From assembly GCA_934444765.1 (NCBI GenBank), contig CAKSDC010000018.1, positions 1-48,481 on the forward strand: a stretch of 48,481 nucleotides of DNA. Direction: 5' to 3'. Position numbers and translations under genes: made by a program. Shown piece by piece: positions 1 to 7,830 of the stretch; positions within the stretch are counted from its first letter, which is position 1; each line of letters begins with the position of its first letter. Under the pieces are notes generated by a model. It was not told where the DNA came from and did not search any database. It saw nothing but the letters and a program-made list of their open reading frames with translations. Source of the DNA: an uncultured Oscillospiraceae bacterium. GTDB taxonomy: Bacteria; Bacillota; Clostridia; Oscillospirales; Ruminococcaceae.

Positions 1-28
1 GTATACCATAAAACTTTTAAAATGTCAA
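1..28 (-). promoter_or_regulatory. Promoter reading out of the window
   Basis: On the minus strand, TTGACA (23-28) is followed by a 17-nt spacer and TATAC at the window edge, preceded by TGG (extended -10). It would drive a gene to the left that is not in this window. Confidence 0.6.
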
Positions 29-262
29 GTGTTTTTTTGAACTTTTTAAAAATTTTAACTTTTAGAGGTTTTAACTTGTGGGTTATATCCTGTCCACTCG
101 CCCGCCTCAACTGGCGACTTAGTTAGTATATCACTAAAACGGGAAAAAGTCAACTAAAAGATTGCGAACATTTCAAAGAAAATTTTGTGCAACATATACA
201 AACAGCAAAAAAGTTCAAAAAATAGTGTAACACTTTAATAGTCTTGAGAGTATATATAATAG

Positions 263-429
263 AAAGGTAAACATTAAAAAATACAGCAAGCAATATTCCG
301 AACTTTAATGTGAACCTTTTTAGCACGTACAAAATCGTGTGATGTAAAAAAACGGTATTATTAACGTCATATAATATCCAAAAAATCCCCCAACTCAGCC
401 TTGCAGTCGTCAGCAAGGTTGAGTTTTTT
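263..429 (+). ncRNA. Candidate small structured RNA
   Basis: A TATAAT at 255-260 precedes a run of hairpins with no ribosome binding site or gene. They are AAAGG (263-267) plus ACATTAAA (271-278), pairing with TTTAATGT (304-311) and CCTTT (315-319) around a 3x3 internal loop; then CACG/CGTG (324-339); then the terminator at 394-429. The nearest upstream promoter on this side points the other way, so the plus-strand terminator implies a transcript that starts inside this stretch. The -35 element is poor, so the start is uncertain. I do not recognise the RNA family. Confidence 0.35.
394..429 (+). terminator. Rho-independent terminator
   Basis: CTCAGCCTTGC (394-404) pairs with GCAAGGTTGAG (413-423), 11 bp with one G-U pair and an 8-nt loop, followed by six T. 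It ends whatever is transcribed upstream, probably the candidate small RNA. Confidence 0.85.
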
Positions 430-479
430 ATTCTGTTAAGAAAGTAAAGGTATTCTTGCATTTCCTTGATAAAATCTAT

Positions 480-507
480 TTGCAATTTTTTTAATGTGTG
501 ATATAAT
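480..507 (+). promoter_or_regulatory. Promoter of flippase gene
   Basis: TTGCAA (480-485), 16-nt spacer, TATAAT (502-507). The next gene starts at 545 behind GAAAGGA (531-537). Confidence 0.7.
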
Positions 508-544
508 AAAGAATAGCCAATACAAAAAACGAAAGGACTAACCC

Positions 545-1981
545 ATGAATAAGTATAAAAAATTAGCCTTTAATACTTTGATATTCACTATAGGTTCATT
601 CAGTTCAAAAGTACTAAGTTTTTTACTTGCAAGACTGTATGCCGAAAAGTTGACTACTGCAGAGTATTCCAATGCTGACTTAATAGTTCAGACTGCTAAC
701 TTATTAGTACCAATAGCGACGCTTAGTATAACCGAAGGTGTAATAAGATTTGGTTTAGACAAAGACTTTGACAAAAAGCAAGTATACACCACAGGAGTAG
801 CCACTACTGGTATAGGACTAATAGTAATGTTACTATTTTTCCCGTTTATATATATGATACACGATATACAGAGTTATATATTCTTGCTATTCATATATAT
901 GATAACCTCAAGCTTTAGGATGTTAAACCAATACTTTATAAGAGCGAGAGGATTAGTAAAGCTATTCTCAGCGGATGGAATACTAACCACATTTATAATG
1001 TTAATATGTAACATACTGTTTTTAGTAAAGTTCAACTTAGGAGTTACAGGATATATTCTATCCATAATAGTTTCCGACTTTCTGTCGTCGGTGTTCATAT
1101 GTACCATATCCAACAATTTAAAGTATATAAAGTTCAAAGGTTTAGAAAAGGAAGTAGTATCGGCTATGGTTCGATACTCTGCACCGTTGATACCTACATA
1201 TATCTTATGGTGGATAGTAGGACTATCGGACAGATTTTTCATAAGATACATGATAGATGCAGACGCTAATGGACTATATAGTATGGCTAATAAGATACCT
1301 TCGTTGATATCCATAGTATCCACGATATTCTTTCAAGCGTGGCAGATGTCAGCAATCACGGAGTACCAATCCGAGGGAGCAAGAACGTTTTATAGTAAGA
1401 TATTAAATGCGTATCAATCACTAATGGTAATAGCTTGTGGAGGAATACTACTATTTTTGCATCCTATAATGAAGTTAATAGCAGGTTCTACGGACTTTTA
1501 CTCAGGATATGTATACGTACCATTTTTATTGATAGCAGTACTATTCTGTTGTTTCTGTCAATTTTTAAGTAGTATCTATTCAGCAATCAAGAAGACGAGT
1601 AATTCACTATATACGAGTATAGTTGCGGCGGTATTGAACATACTGTTAAACATAATATTAATACCACGTTTAGGGGTTCAAGGGGCTTGTTTAGCCACAC
1701 TGTTCGCATACGGTGGATGTTTTGTAATAAGAGTAATCGATACAAGACACTACATAAGATACGACTTTAAAGTTTCACGATTAATAGTGAACCTAATATT
1801 ACTATTAATCATGGGTGGAACTATCTTAATGAACTATAAGCATCTAACACTATGGTTATTAGCTGGATTTATACTAATACTGTGCTATAACTTTAGTGCA
1901 ATAATGGATACATTAAACCAATGTTGTAACGTAGAGGCAATATTAAATAAGTTCAAAAAGAAGACTACAAAAAGTCAATAA
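545..1981 (+). CDS. Lipid-linked oligosaccharide flippase (Wzx/MOP family)
   Basis: Polytopic membrane protein of 478 residues. It belongs to the MOP superfamily of flippases (Wzx/RfbX and SpoVB-like), which move lipid-linked glycans across the cytoplasmic membrane for capsule, exopolysaccharide or teichoic acid synthesis. About 12-14 hydrophobic segments fill the whole length. The N-terminus has the typical amphipathic first helix (GSFSSKVLSFLLARLYA), and a conserved-looking central stretch follows (SAPLIPTYILWWIVGLSDRF, about 222-241). Ile and Leu are mostly ATA, CTA and TTA codons. The start follows GAAAGGA at good spacing. It has its own promoter and a hairpin after the stop. The downstream acetyltransferase suggests a surface-glycan pair, but no glycosyltransferases are present, so the substrate is unknown. 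Confidence 0.85.
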   Translation: MNKYKKLAFNTLIFTIGSFSSKVLSFLLARLYAEKLTTAEYSNADLIVQTANLLVPIATLSITEGVIRFGLDKDFDKKQVYTTGVATTGIGLIVMLLFFPFIYMIHDIQSYIFLLFIYMITSSFRMLNQYFIRARGLVKLFSADGILTTFIMLICNILFLVKFNLGVTGYILSIIVSDFLSSVFICTISNNLKYIKFKGLEKEVVSAMVRYSAPLIPTYILWWIVGLSDRFFIRYMIDADANGLYSMANKIPSLISIVSTIFFQAWQMSAITEYQSEGARTFYSKILNAYQSLMVIACGGILLFLHPIMKLIAGSTDFYSGYVYVPFLLIAVLFCCFCQFLSSIYSAIKKTSNSLYTSIVAAVLNILLNIILIPRLGVQGACLATLFAYGGCFVIRVIDTRHYIRYDFKVSRLIVNLILLLIMGGTILMNYKHLTLWLLAGFILILCYNFSAIMDTLNQCCNVEAILNKFKKKTTKSQ

Positions 1982-2022
1982 AAGCCTATAAATACAGCAA
2001 TAACATACGTTGACCAAAATAC

Positions 2023-2058
2023 GATACTATAGTACACTAACTATAGTATCATTTTTTT
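2023..2058 (+). terminator. Hairpin with T-tract, abutting next ribosome binding site
   Basis: GATACTATAG (2023-2032) pairs perfectly with CTATAGTATC (2041-2050), then seven T (2052-2058). The GGAGG of the acetyltransferase gene begins at 2059, directly after the T-tract. It looks like an intrinsic terminator for the flippase gene, but I see no promoter between it and the next start, so it may act as an attenuator. Confidence 0.75.
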
Positions 2059-2070
2059 GGAGGTATACAT

Positions 2071-2682
2071 ATGAGTTTAGAAGAAGTTAAAGTTAAAATG
2101 CACGATGGCAGTCTATACATTCCAAGTGATGAAGAACTAATGGAATATCAACTAAACTGTCTTGAAAAACTATACGATTACAATCAAACAAGACCTTTAG
2201 AGCAAGAAAAACGTTTTAAGATGTTACAGTCTATGTTTGCAGAAATCGGAGAAGGTTGTTATATCGAGCCACCGTTCCATAGTAACTTTGGAGGAAAGCA
2301 CGTACACTTTGGAAAGATGGTATATGCGAACTTCAACCTAACATTAGTAGACGATACTCATATATACGTAGGCGACTATACTATGATTGGACCTAACGTA
2401 ACCATAGCTACTGCAGGGCATCCAATACTACCAAGTTTACGCCAACAGAACTATCAATATAATATGCCAGTACACATTGGAAAGTGTTGTTGGTTAGGTG
2501 CAGGAGTAATAGTAGTTCCTGGAGTAACCATAGGCGATAACGTAGTAATAGGTGCAGGAAGTATAGTCACAAAAGATATACCGTCTAACGTAGTAGCGGT
2601 AGGTAATCCATGTAGAATATTACGAGAAGTCAGTGACCACGATAGAGAGTACTACTTTAAAAATCGCAAGATAGAACTATAA
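2071..2682 (+). CDS. Maltose/galactoside O-acetyltransferase family protein
   Basis: Left-handed beta-helix (hexapeptide repeat) acetyltransferase of the LacA/Maa/NodL type, 203 residues, normal length. It would transfer acetyl from acetyl-CoA to a sugar hydroxyl. The N-terminal helical 'Mac' segment (about 12-65) carries YDYNQTRPLEQEKRFKML. The hexapeptide coils run from about 75 to 190, with catalytic-type His in TAGHPI and the family ending VVAVGNPCRIL. The start follows GGAGG (2059-2063) by 7 nt. It probably acts in the cytoplasm on free sugars or glycan precursors; the sugar cannot be read from sequence. Confidence 0.9.
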   Translation: MSLEEVKVKMHDGSLYIPSDEELMEYQLNCLEKLYDYNQTRPLEQEKRFKMLQSMFAEIGEGCYIEPPFHSNFGGKHVHFGKMVYANFNLTLVDDTHIYVGDYTMIGPNVTIATAGHPILPSLRQQNYQYNMPVHIGKCCWLGAGVIVVPGVTIGDNVVIGAGSIVTKDIPSNVVAVGNPCRILREVSDHDREYYFKNRKIEL

Positions 2683-2689
2683 GCATAAC

Positions 2690-2717
2690 ATAGTCCCACC
2701 CAAAAGGTAGGGACTAT
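2690..2717 (+). terminator. Terminator hairpin after acetyltransferase
   Basis: ATAGTCCC (2690-2697) pairs with GGGACTAT (2710-2717), with an inner ACC/GGT extension and only a short T-run after it. Confidence 0.7.
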
Positions 2718-2835
2718 TTAAATATATAGTAAATATGAAAGTCTTTAGTATTGAACTTTCAAACGGTGCATACTGTAAACTAATAGTATCATGACAATAC
2801 GGCATAATTTAGTACAAAAAAAGTGACTAAACCTA

Positions 2836-2864
2836 TTGAAAAACTAAATCCATTGTGATATAAT
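2836..2864 (+). promoter_or_regulatory. Promoter of ilvE
   Basis: TTGAAA (2836-2841), 17-nt spacer, TATAAT (2859-2864) with an extended -10 TGA just before it. Confidence 0.8.
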
Positions 2865-2927
2865 GTTAATGAAATAGTATATCCAATAAAGGGTATATTA
2901 AACTTATCAAAAAGGACTGAATTTACA

Positions 2928-4007
2928 ATGGAAATTAAAATTCAACTTACTGAAAATCCAAAAGAAAAACCTGTAGATGAGACCAAGTTAGGCTTTGGTC
3001 ATATCTTTACAGACCATATGTTCATTATGGACTATGATGAAGGACAAGGTTGGCACGATGCCAGAATAGTCCCATATGGTCCACTACCTATTCAACCATC
3101 TTCCATGTGTTTACACTATGGACAAACAGTCTTTGAAGGTTTAAAGGCATATCGTACAGCCGAAGGAAAAATACAGTTCTTCCGTCCAGACGAAAACTTC
3201 AAGCGTTTAAACGTATCCAATCAAAGATTAGTAATTCCACACATTAACGAGGAAGACTGCCTACAAGCACTACATACATTAGTAAACGTAGATAAAGATT
3301 GGGTTCCACATACCGAAGGTGCTTCACTATATATTAGACCATTTATAATTGCCGACGACCCATTCTTAGGAGTTAAGCCTGCAAGTCACTATTACTTTAT
3401 AATAATAATGTCACCATCTGGTGCATACTATTCATCAGGACTAAACCCAGTAAACATTTACGTAGAAACAAGCTATGTAAGAGCCGTTAGAGGTGGTATG
3501 GGCTTTACTAAGACTGGTGGTAACTATGCTGCATCTTTAATTGCACAAGATGAAGCACATAAGCAAAACTACTCACAAGTACTATGGCTTGACGGTGTTG
3601 AGCAAAAGTACATTGAAGAAGTAGGAGCTATGAACATCTTTTTCGTAATAGACGGCGAAGTAGTAACTCCAGCACTACATGGTTCTATACTAAGTGGTAT
3701 TACCAGAAAGTCAGCTATTGAAGTCTGTAAGTCAAAGGGCTATAAGGTATCAGAAAAGAGAATTACCATTCAAGAAGTTGCTGATGCTTTTGATAATGGT
3801 AAACTATCCGAATGTTTCGGTACTGGTACAGCTGCCGTAATCTCTCCAGTAGGACACCTAAAGTGGGGCGATAAGGTTATGGAAATCAACGACAATAAGA
3901 TAGGTCCAGTATCTCAAATGCTATACGATACCATGACTGGTATGCAATGGGGCAAGATTGAAGATAAGTTTGGTTGGATAGTTCCACTAAAGGAAATGAA
4001 CCTATAA
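2928..4007 (+). CDS. ilvE: Branched-chain amino acid aminotransferase
   Basis: PLP-dependent class IV (fold type IV) aminotransferase. It catalyses the last step of valine, leucine and isoleucine synthesis (2-oxo acid + Glu), or the first step of their breakdown. 359 residues matches the longer BCAT type. Recognisable segments are FGHIFTDHMF and SMCLHYGQTVFEGLKAYR near the N-terminus, GGNYAASLIAQ, and the glycine-rich C-terminal part SECFGTGTAAVISPVG, which contacts the cofactor phosphate. The PLP lysine is expected in the KTGGNYAASL context. It starts behind AAAAGGA and has its own consensus promoter, apart from the ilvBN and ilvC genes of the same pathway near 41.4-44.7 kb. No T-box or leader peptide is visible. 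Confidence 0.95.
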   Translation: MEIKIQLTENPKEKPVDETKLGFGHIFTDHMFIMDYDEGQGWHDARIVPYGPLPIQPSSMCLHYGQTVFEGLKAYRTAEGKIQFFRPDENFKRLNVSNQRLVIPHINEEDCLQALHTLVNVDKDWVPHTEGASLYIRPFIIADDPFLGVKPASHYYFIIIMSPSGAYYSSGLNPVNIYVETSYVRAVRGGMGFTKTGGNYAASLIAQDEAHKQNYSQVLWLDGVEQKYIEEVGAMNIFFVIDGEVVTPALHGSILSGITRKSAIEVCKSKGYKVSEKRITIQEVADAFDNGKLSECFGTGTAAVISPVGHLKWGDKVMEINDNKIGPVSQMLYDTMTGMQWGKIEDKFGWIVPLKEMNL

Positions 4008-4038
4008 TACTATCGAAAAAAAGAATACTAACATATTA

Positions 4039-4076
4039 TTTTAGGCGTGTTATATTAATAATTTTCACGCCTAAAA
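4039..4076 (+). terminator. Hairpin between ilvE and nitroreductase
   Basis: TTTTAGGCGTG (4039-4049) pairs perfectly with CACGCCTAAAA (4066-4076), an 11-bp stem with a 16-nt loop. There is no T-tract of its own beyond the stem, so it could be a terminator of ilvE or a leader structure of the next gene. Confidence 0.6.
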
Positions 4077-4102
4077 CTATAGTATATAAAGGAGTGTTTT
4101 TT

Positions 4103-4630
4103 ATGAACGAAGTTATTGAAAACATACTATCAAGAAGAAGTGTAAAAAAGTACAAGTCCGATATGATACCTAAAGAGGCTATCGACGAGATTATAAAGGC
4201 TGGAACATACGCTCCTAATGGTAGAGGTATGCAATCACCTATAATAGTAGCAGTAACTAATAAGGCTATTAGGGACGAACTTTCAAGAATAAACGGTAAG
4301 ATAATGGGTACTCCTGAAGGTTTCGACCCATTCTATAATGCACCAGTAGTACTAATAGTACTTGCAGATAGTTCATGCCCAACGTATATATACGACGGTT
4401 CTTTAGTAATGGAGAACTTAATGTTATCTGCTAATAGCTTAGGTATAGGTAGTTGTTGGATACATCGTGCAAAGGAAACTTTCGAAACTGAAGAGGGCAA
4501 GGCGATATTACATAAGTTAGGCATTCCTGAAACTTATGAAGGTATAGGCAACTGTATATTAGGATACTCTGATGAACCAGTTAAAACTGCCCCTCCAAGA
4601 AAAGATAACTACGTATACTATTTAGACTAA
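4103..4630 (+). CDS. Nitroreductase family protein
   Basis: FMN-dependent NAD(P)H oxidoreductase of the nitroreductase fold, 175 residues. Family landmarks are the N-terminal SRRSVKKY (FMN phosphate-contacting Arg/Ser), AGTYAPNGRGMQS, and the C-terminal GIGSCWI and GIGNCILGYSDE. Such enzymes are soluble homodimers that reduce nitroaromatics, quinones or flavins; the natural substrate is unknown. The start at 4103 follows AAAGGAG (4088-4094). An earlier in-frame start at 3974 would overlap ilvE and has no ribosome binding site. It ends 3 nt before recX. Confidence 0.9.
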   Translation: MNEVIENILSRRSVKKYKSDMIPKEAIDEIIKAGTYAPNGRGMQSPIIVAVTNKAIRDELSRINGKIMGTPEGFDPFYNAPVVLIVLADSSCPTYIYDGSLVMENLMLSANSLGIGSCWIHRAKETFETEEGKAILHKLGIPETYEGIGNCILGYSDEPVKTAPPRKDNYVYYLD

Positions 4631-4633
4631 CAT

Positions 4634-5230
4634 ATGATAGTAACTTCAGTAATAAAGTATAAAGGTAGCACGTTCGAGATAACTTTAGATAGCCAAGATA
4701 GAGTATACTTAAACTCCGAAACGGTCTGTAAGTTTGGAATTAGCAATGGCGTTTCCATTTCGGAAGAAAGACTTAATCAAGTAGTATACTATGATACTGT
4801 GCGAAAGGCTAAAGAACGTGCTTTATACCTATTAGACTATAAGGACTACTCATATCAAGAGTTGTACAATAAGTTAGAGGTACACTATCCGCAAGAAGTA
4901 TGTTTTGAAGTGCTATCTAAACTAACCAAATTAGGTTTAATAGACGATACCAAATATGCAAAGCGTTTAGCGGAAAAGTTGATACTAACTAAAAAGTACG
5001 GTCTGTATCGAGCAGTTAGAGAGATGACTTTAAAAGGTATCGATAAACAGTTAGCCGAAGAGATAGCCTCTAACTATGAAGATACTCAAATAGATAGAGT
5101 ACAAGAACTATTGAATAGTAAGTATTCAAGATATCTAAACACTAACGATAGTAAAGATATTGTAAAGGTAAAAAATGCTTTAGTGCGTATGGGATATTCC
5201 TATGATGTAATTAATCAAGTATTAGATTAA
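4634..5230 (+). CDS. recX: RecX family regulatory protein
   Basis: RecX-type protein, which in other bacteria binds RecA filaments and limits recombinase activity. 198 residues, built of three-helix repeats after a short beta N-terminal part. Typical segments are KAKERALYLLDYKDYSYQEL, LTKLGLIDDTKYAKRLAE and KYGLYRAVREMTLKGID. The start lies 3 nt after the nitroreductase stop with no clear ribosome binding site, so it is probably translationally coupled. It is followed closely by the DUF4291 gene. No recA is in the window. Confidence 0.88.
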   Translation: MIVTSVIKYKGSTFEITLDSQDRVYLNSETVCKFGISNGVSISEERLNQVVYYDTVRKAKERALYLLDYKDYSYQELYNKLEVHYPQEVCFEVLSKLTKLGLIDDTKYAKRLAEKLILTKKYGLYRAVREMTLKGIDKQLAEEIASNYEDTQIDRVQELLNSKYSRYLNTNDSKDIVKVKNALVRMGYSYDVINQVLD

Positions 5231-5243
5231 CGAGGTGAACCTA

Positions 5244-5828
5244 TTGAAGTATATCAAAGAAATATTCGCAAAGTATGATAGTCAATGTATTAGAGTATAT
5301 CAAGCATACAATCCAACTATAGCCCACGAGGCGGTCAAACTGCAAACTTTTGGCGATAGTTTCAACTTAAATCGTATGACTTGGATAAAACCGTCTTTTT
5401 TGTGGTTAATGTATCGTTCCAATTGGGGAACTAAAAAAAATCAAGAGTGTATATTAGCTTTAGATATTTACAGAGAAAGTTTTGATGAACTACTTAGAAA
5501 AGCCGTCTTAACCTCACCAGATACTAAAATATATAATGGTTCTGAATGGGAAAAAGCCTTTAAGGAAACGTCTGTATACTGTCAATGGGATACCGATAGA
5601 AGTATAAATGGTAGTGTATTAAATAGAACGGCTATTCAAATAGGTTTAAAAGGCGACATCTTAAAAGATTTAATAGTTAATGGCATCTATAAAATAGAAG
5701 ACTTAACCCCATTAGTTAGAAAATGGAACGACCAACGCAAAATCGGAAAGTTAAACTCTAAAAATCTTCCAGTTGAAAAGTTGTACTCTATTGAAGATAA
5801 GTCTATTAGAAATCGTTTAGGTATGTAA
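5244..5828 (+). CDS. DUF4291 family protein
   Basis: Protein of the uncharacterised DUF4291 family. The family signature is clear: IRVYQAYNPTIA near the N-terminus, then MTWIKPSFLWLMYRSNWG, then an ALDIYRESFDELL helix, and near the C-terminus an RKIGKLNSKNLPVEKLY stretch. Function is unknown, with no signal peptide or membrane segment. I chose the TTG at 5244 because GAGGTG (5232-5237) lies 6 nt upstream. The GTG at 5235 is part of that ribosome binding site. It lies between recX and rimO, probably in the same transcript. Confidence 0.88.
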   Translation: MKYIKEIFAKYDSQCIRVYQAYNPTIAHEAVKLQTFGDSFNLNRMTWIKPSFLWLMYRSNWGTKKNQECILALDIYRESFDELLRKAVLTSPDTKIYNGSEWEKAFKETSVYCQWDTDRSINGSVLNRTAIQIGLKGDILKDLIVNGIYKIEDLTPLVRKWNDQRKIGKLNSKNLPVEKLYSIEDKSIRNRLGM

Positions 5829-5860
5829 TAGTTAGAAGAAAAGAAAGGATTTTTTAAATT

Positions 5861-7231
5861 ATGGCAATTAAAGTCTGTATGGTGTCACTGGGTTGTAGCA
5901 AAAACTTAGTGGATAGTGAAAGAATGTTAGCTAAAATAAGAAGTCATGGCTACGAATTAGTAGTAGAATACGGTCTAAGTGACGTAACAGTAATTAACAC
6001 TTGTGGATTTATTCAATCCGCTAAAGAGGAAGCTATTAGGTACATCTTAGAGATAGCAAAACTAAAGCAAGAAGGTACTATCAAAAAGATAATAGTAACT
6101 GGTTGTTTAGCAGAACGTTATAAGGACGAAATGGCTAAAGAGTTCCCAGAAGTAGACGCTATAGTAGGTTTAGGCAACGAAGTAGACATAGTAGACATAA
6201 TAGACCGAACCTTAGCCAGTGAAAACATAGTCAACTTTGATAGCAAGTACAATCTTGCATTAACTGGTAACAGAATAATAAGTACTCTACCATTCTTTGC
6301 ATACCTAAAGATAGCCGAAGGCTGTTCTAATAGATGTTCTTACTGTGCAATACCTAATATAAGAGGTAACTATAGAAGTGTTCCTATGGAAGACGTTCTT
6401 AAAGAGGCTAAATGGCTTGCTGAAAATGGAGTAACCGAACTAATAGTAATCGCACAAGATACCACCCGTTACGGTTACGACCTATACAAACAGTACAAAC
6501 TTCCTGAACTACTAACCGAACTATGCAAAATAGACGGTCTAAAGTGGATAAGAATACTATACTGTTATCCAGAAAAGATTACAGATGAACTTCTTGACGT
6601 AATAGCCAAAGAAGATAAGATAGTAAAGTACTTAGATATACCTATTCAGCATTGTAACGAAACTATTTTAAAGAATATGCGTCGTGGTGGTAACGAACAG
6701 TCTTTAAGAGCCTTATTCAAAAAGATTAGAAATAAAATTCCAACTATCACATTAAGAACTACTCTAATTACAGGTTTCCCACAAGAGACCGAAGAACAGT
6801 TCAATGAGTTAGCAGAGTTTGTAAAGGATATCCACTTTGAAAGGTTAGGATGTTTCCCATACTCACAAGAGGAAGGCACTCCAGCGAATGAAATGGACGG
6901 TCAAGTAGACGAAGAAGTTAGAAGTCATAGAGCTGATATAATAATGGAACAACAAATGGTAATAAACGATGAAACCAATCAAGATAAGTTAAACAAGGTA
7001 GTAGAAGTAGTAGTAGAAGGTTACGACGAAAACGCAGGCTATGAAGAGTTCCCTGGTTGTTTCTTTGGTAGAACTCAAGCAGACGCTCCTGACATAGACG
7101 GAAAGGTATACTTTGACTATGATAAGCCTCTATCTATAGGACAGTACATTAAAGTATTAGTAAAAGATATAGTCTATCATGACGGACTATTCGGTGACCT
7201 ATACGGGGTGGTGGTAGAAGATGAAACTTAA
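5861..7231 (+). CDS. rimO: Ribosomal protein S12 methylthiotransferase
   Basis: Radical-SAM methylthiotransferase that thiomethylates an Asp of ribosomal protein S12. 456 residues. The N-terminal UPF0004 domain carries the first cluster cysteines (MVSLGCSKNLVDSE, NTCGFI, VTGCLAERY). The radical-SAM core has CSNRCSYCAIP (CxxxCxxC). The C-terminal TRAM domain has EVVVEGYDE and a Phe-rich RNA-binding region. GCSKNLVDSE favours RimO over MiaB. It starts behind AAAGGA and overlaps pgsA by 11 nt, implying co-translation, a common pairing in Firmicutes. Confidence 0.96.
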   Translation: MAIKVCMVSLGCSKNLVDSERMLAKIRSHGYELVVEYGLSDVTVINTCGFIQSAKEEAIRYILEIAKLKQEGTIKKIIVTGCLAERYKDEMAKEFPEVDAIVGLGNEVDIVDIIDRTLASENIVNFDSKYNLALTGNRIISTLPFFAYLKIAEGCSNRCSYCAIPNIRGNYRSVPMEDVLKEAKWLAENGVTELIVIAQDTTRYGYDLYKQYKLPELLTELCKIDGLKWIRILYCYPEKITDELLDVIAKEDKIVKYLDIPIQHCNETILKNMRRGGNEQSLRALFKKIRNKIPTITLRTTLITGFPQETEEQFNELAEFVKDIHFERLGCFPYSQEEGTPANEMDGQVDEEVRSHRADIIMEQQMVINDETNQDKLNKVVEVVVEGYDENAGYEEFPGCFFGRTQADAPDIDGKVYFDYDKPLSIGQYIKVLVKDIVYHDGLFGDLYGVVVEDET

Positions 7232-7766
7232 TCTACCTAATAAGCTAACTCTAATGAGAGTGATATTAGTACCATTCTTTGTGTTAGCATTTTTGGAAAA
7301 GTGGTATGTAGTATCATTAATACTATTTGTGGTAGCTTCAATAACCGACTTTTTAGACGGTCACATAGCGAGGAAGAACAACTTAGTAACCAACTTTGGA
7401 AAGTTTTTAGACCCTTTAGCAGATAAAATATTAGTAGCGTCCGCTTTAGCCTGTTTCGTAGACGTAAAACTTATAAGTTGTGTACCGTTAATAATCATCA
7501 TTTCAAGAGAGTTTATGGTATCAGGATTAAGACTAATAGCCGTAGGTGAAGGAGTAGTAATCCCAGCGGGAATGTCTGGCAAACTAAAGACTGCTTTTAC
7601 TATGATATCCATAGTATATATACTAATATACTGTATCTGTGGATTTACCAGTGGTTCAGTAGCATATATAATTATGCAAGTACTGGTATGGATATCGGTA
7701 ATACTTACCATATATTCAGGTGCTGAGTATCTAAAAAATGGTTGGAAGTACATCAAAGAAGAGTAG
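7221..7766 (+). CDS. pgsA: CDP-diacylglycerol-glycerol-3-phosphate 3-phosphatidyltransferase
   Basis: Integral membrane CDP-alcohol phosphotransferase making phosphatidylglycerol phosphate from CDP-diacylglycerol and glycerol 3-phosphate. 181 residues, about five or six hydrophobic segments. The family motif D-G-x2-A-R-x8-G-x3-D-x3-D is complete: DGHIARKNNLVTNFGKFLDP with the final Asp in LADK. The start lies inside the end of rimO, with GGTGG upstream. A bidirectional terminator follows the stop. Confidence 0.95.
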   Translation: MKLNLPNKLTLMRVILVPFFVLAFLEKWYVVSLILFVVASITDFLDGHIARKNNLVTNFGKFLDPLADKILVASALACFVDVKLISCVPLIIIISREFMVSGLRLIAVGEGVVIPAGMSGKLKTAFTMISIVYILIYCICGFTSGSVAYIIMQVLVWISVILTIYSGAEYLKNGWKYIKEE

Positions 7767-7784
7767 TATTAATAGCACAAAAAA

Positions 7785-7815
7785 ATGGAACGGTTTTAAC
7801 GCCGTTCCATTTTTT
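7785..7815. terminator. Bidirectional terminator
   Basis: ATGGAACGG (7785-7793) pairs with CCGTTCCAT (7802-7810), flanked by an A-run on the left and a T-run on the right. It serves pgsA on the plus strand and the NPCBM-like gene on the minus strand. Confidence 0.9.
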
Positions 7816-7830
7816 ATATTATAAATATAG

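Larger units (their letters stand above)
1..544. other. Gene-free left edge
   Basis: No convincing protein gene lies here. The region holds a leftward promoter at 1-28, a short GC-rich patch at about 84-118 with a CGCC/GGCG hairpin (103-116), a candidate structured RNA (about 263-429) ending in a terminator, and the promoter and ribosome binding site of the next gene. The only long open frame (minus strand, 150-485) crosses the terminator and has no homology I recognise. Confidence 0.7.

Noticed and set aside
150..485. Open frame of 111 codons on the minus strand at the left edge
   Set aside because: It crosses a plus-strand terminator, has no ribosome binding site and a low-complexity hydrophobic translation.
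2928..4007. ilvE as a D-amino acid transaminase or aminodeoxychorismate lyase
   Set aside because: Length and the GGNYAASLIAQ and SECFGTGTAAVISPVG blocks fit branched-chain aminotransferase.
3974..4102. Longer nitroreductase with 43 extra N-terminal residues
   Set aside because: It overlaps ilvE and the intergenic hairpin; the family start MNEVIENILSRRS has its own AAAGGAG.
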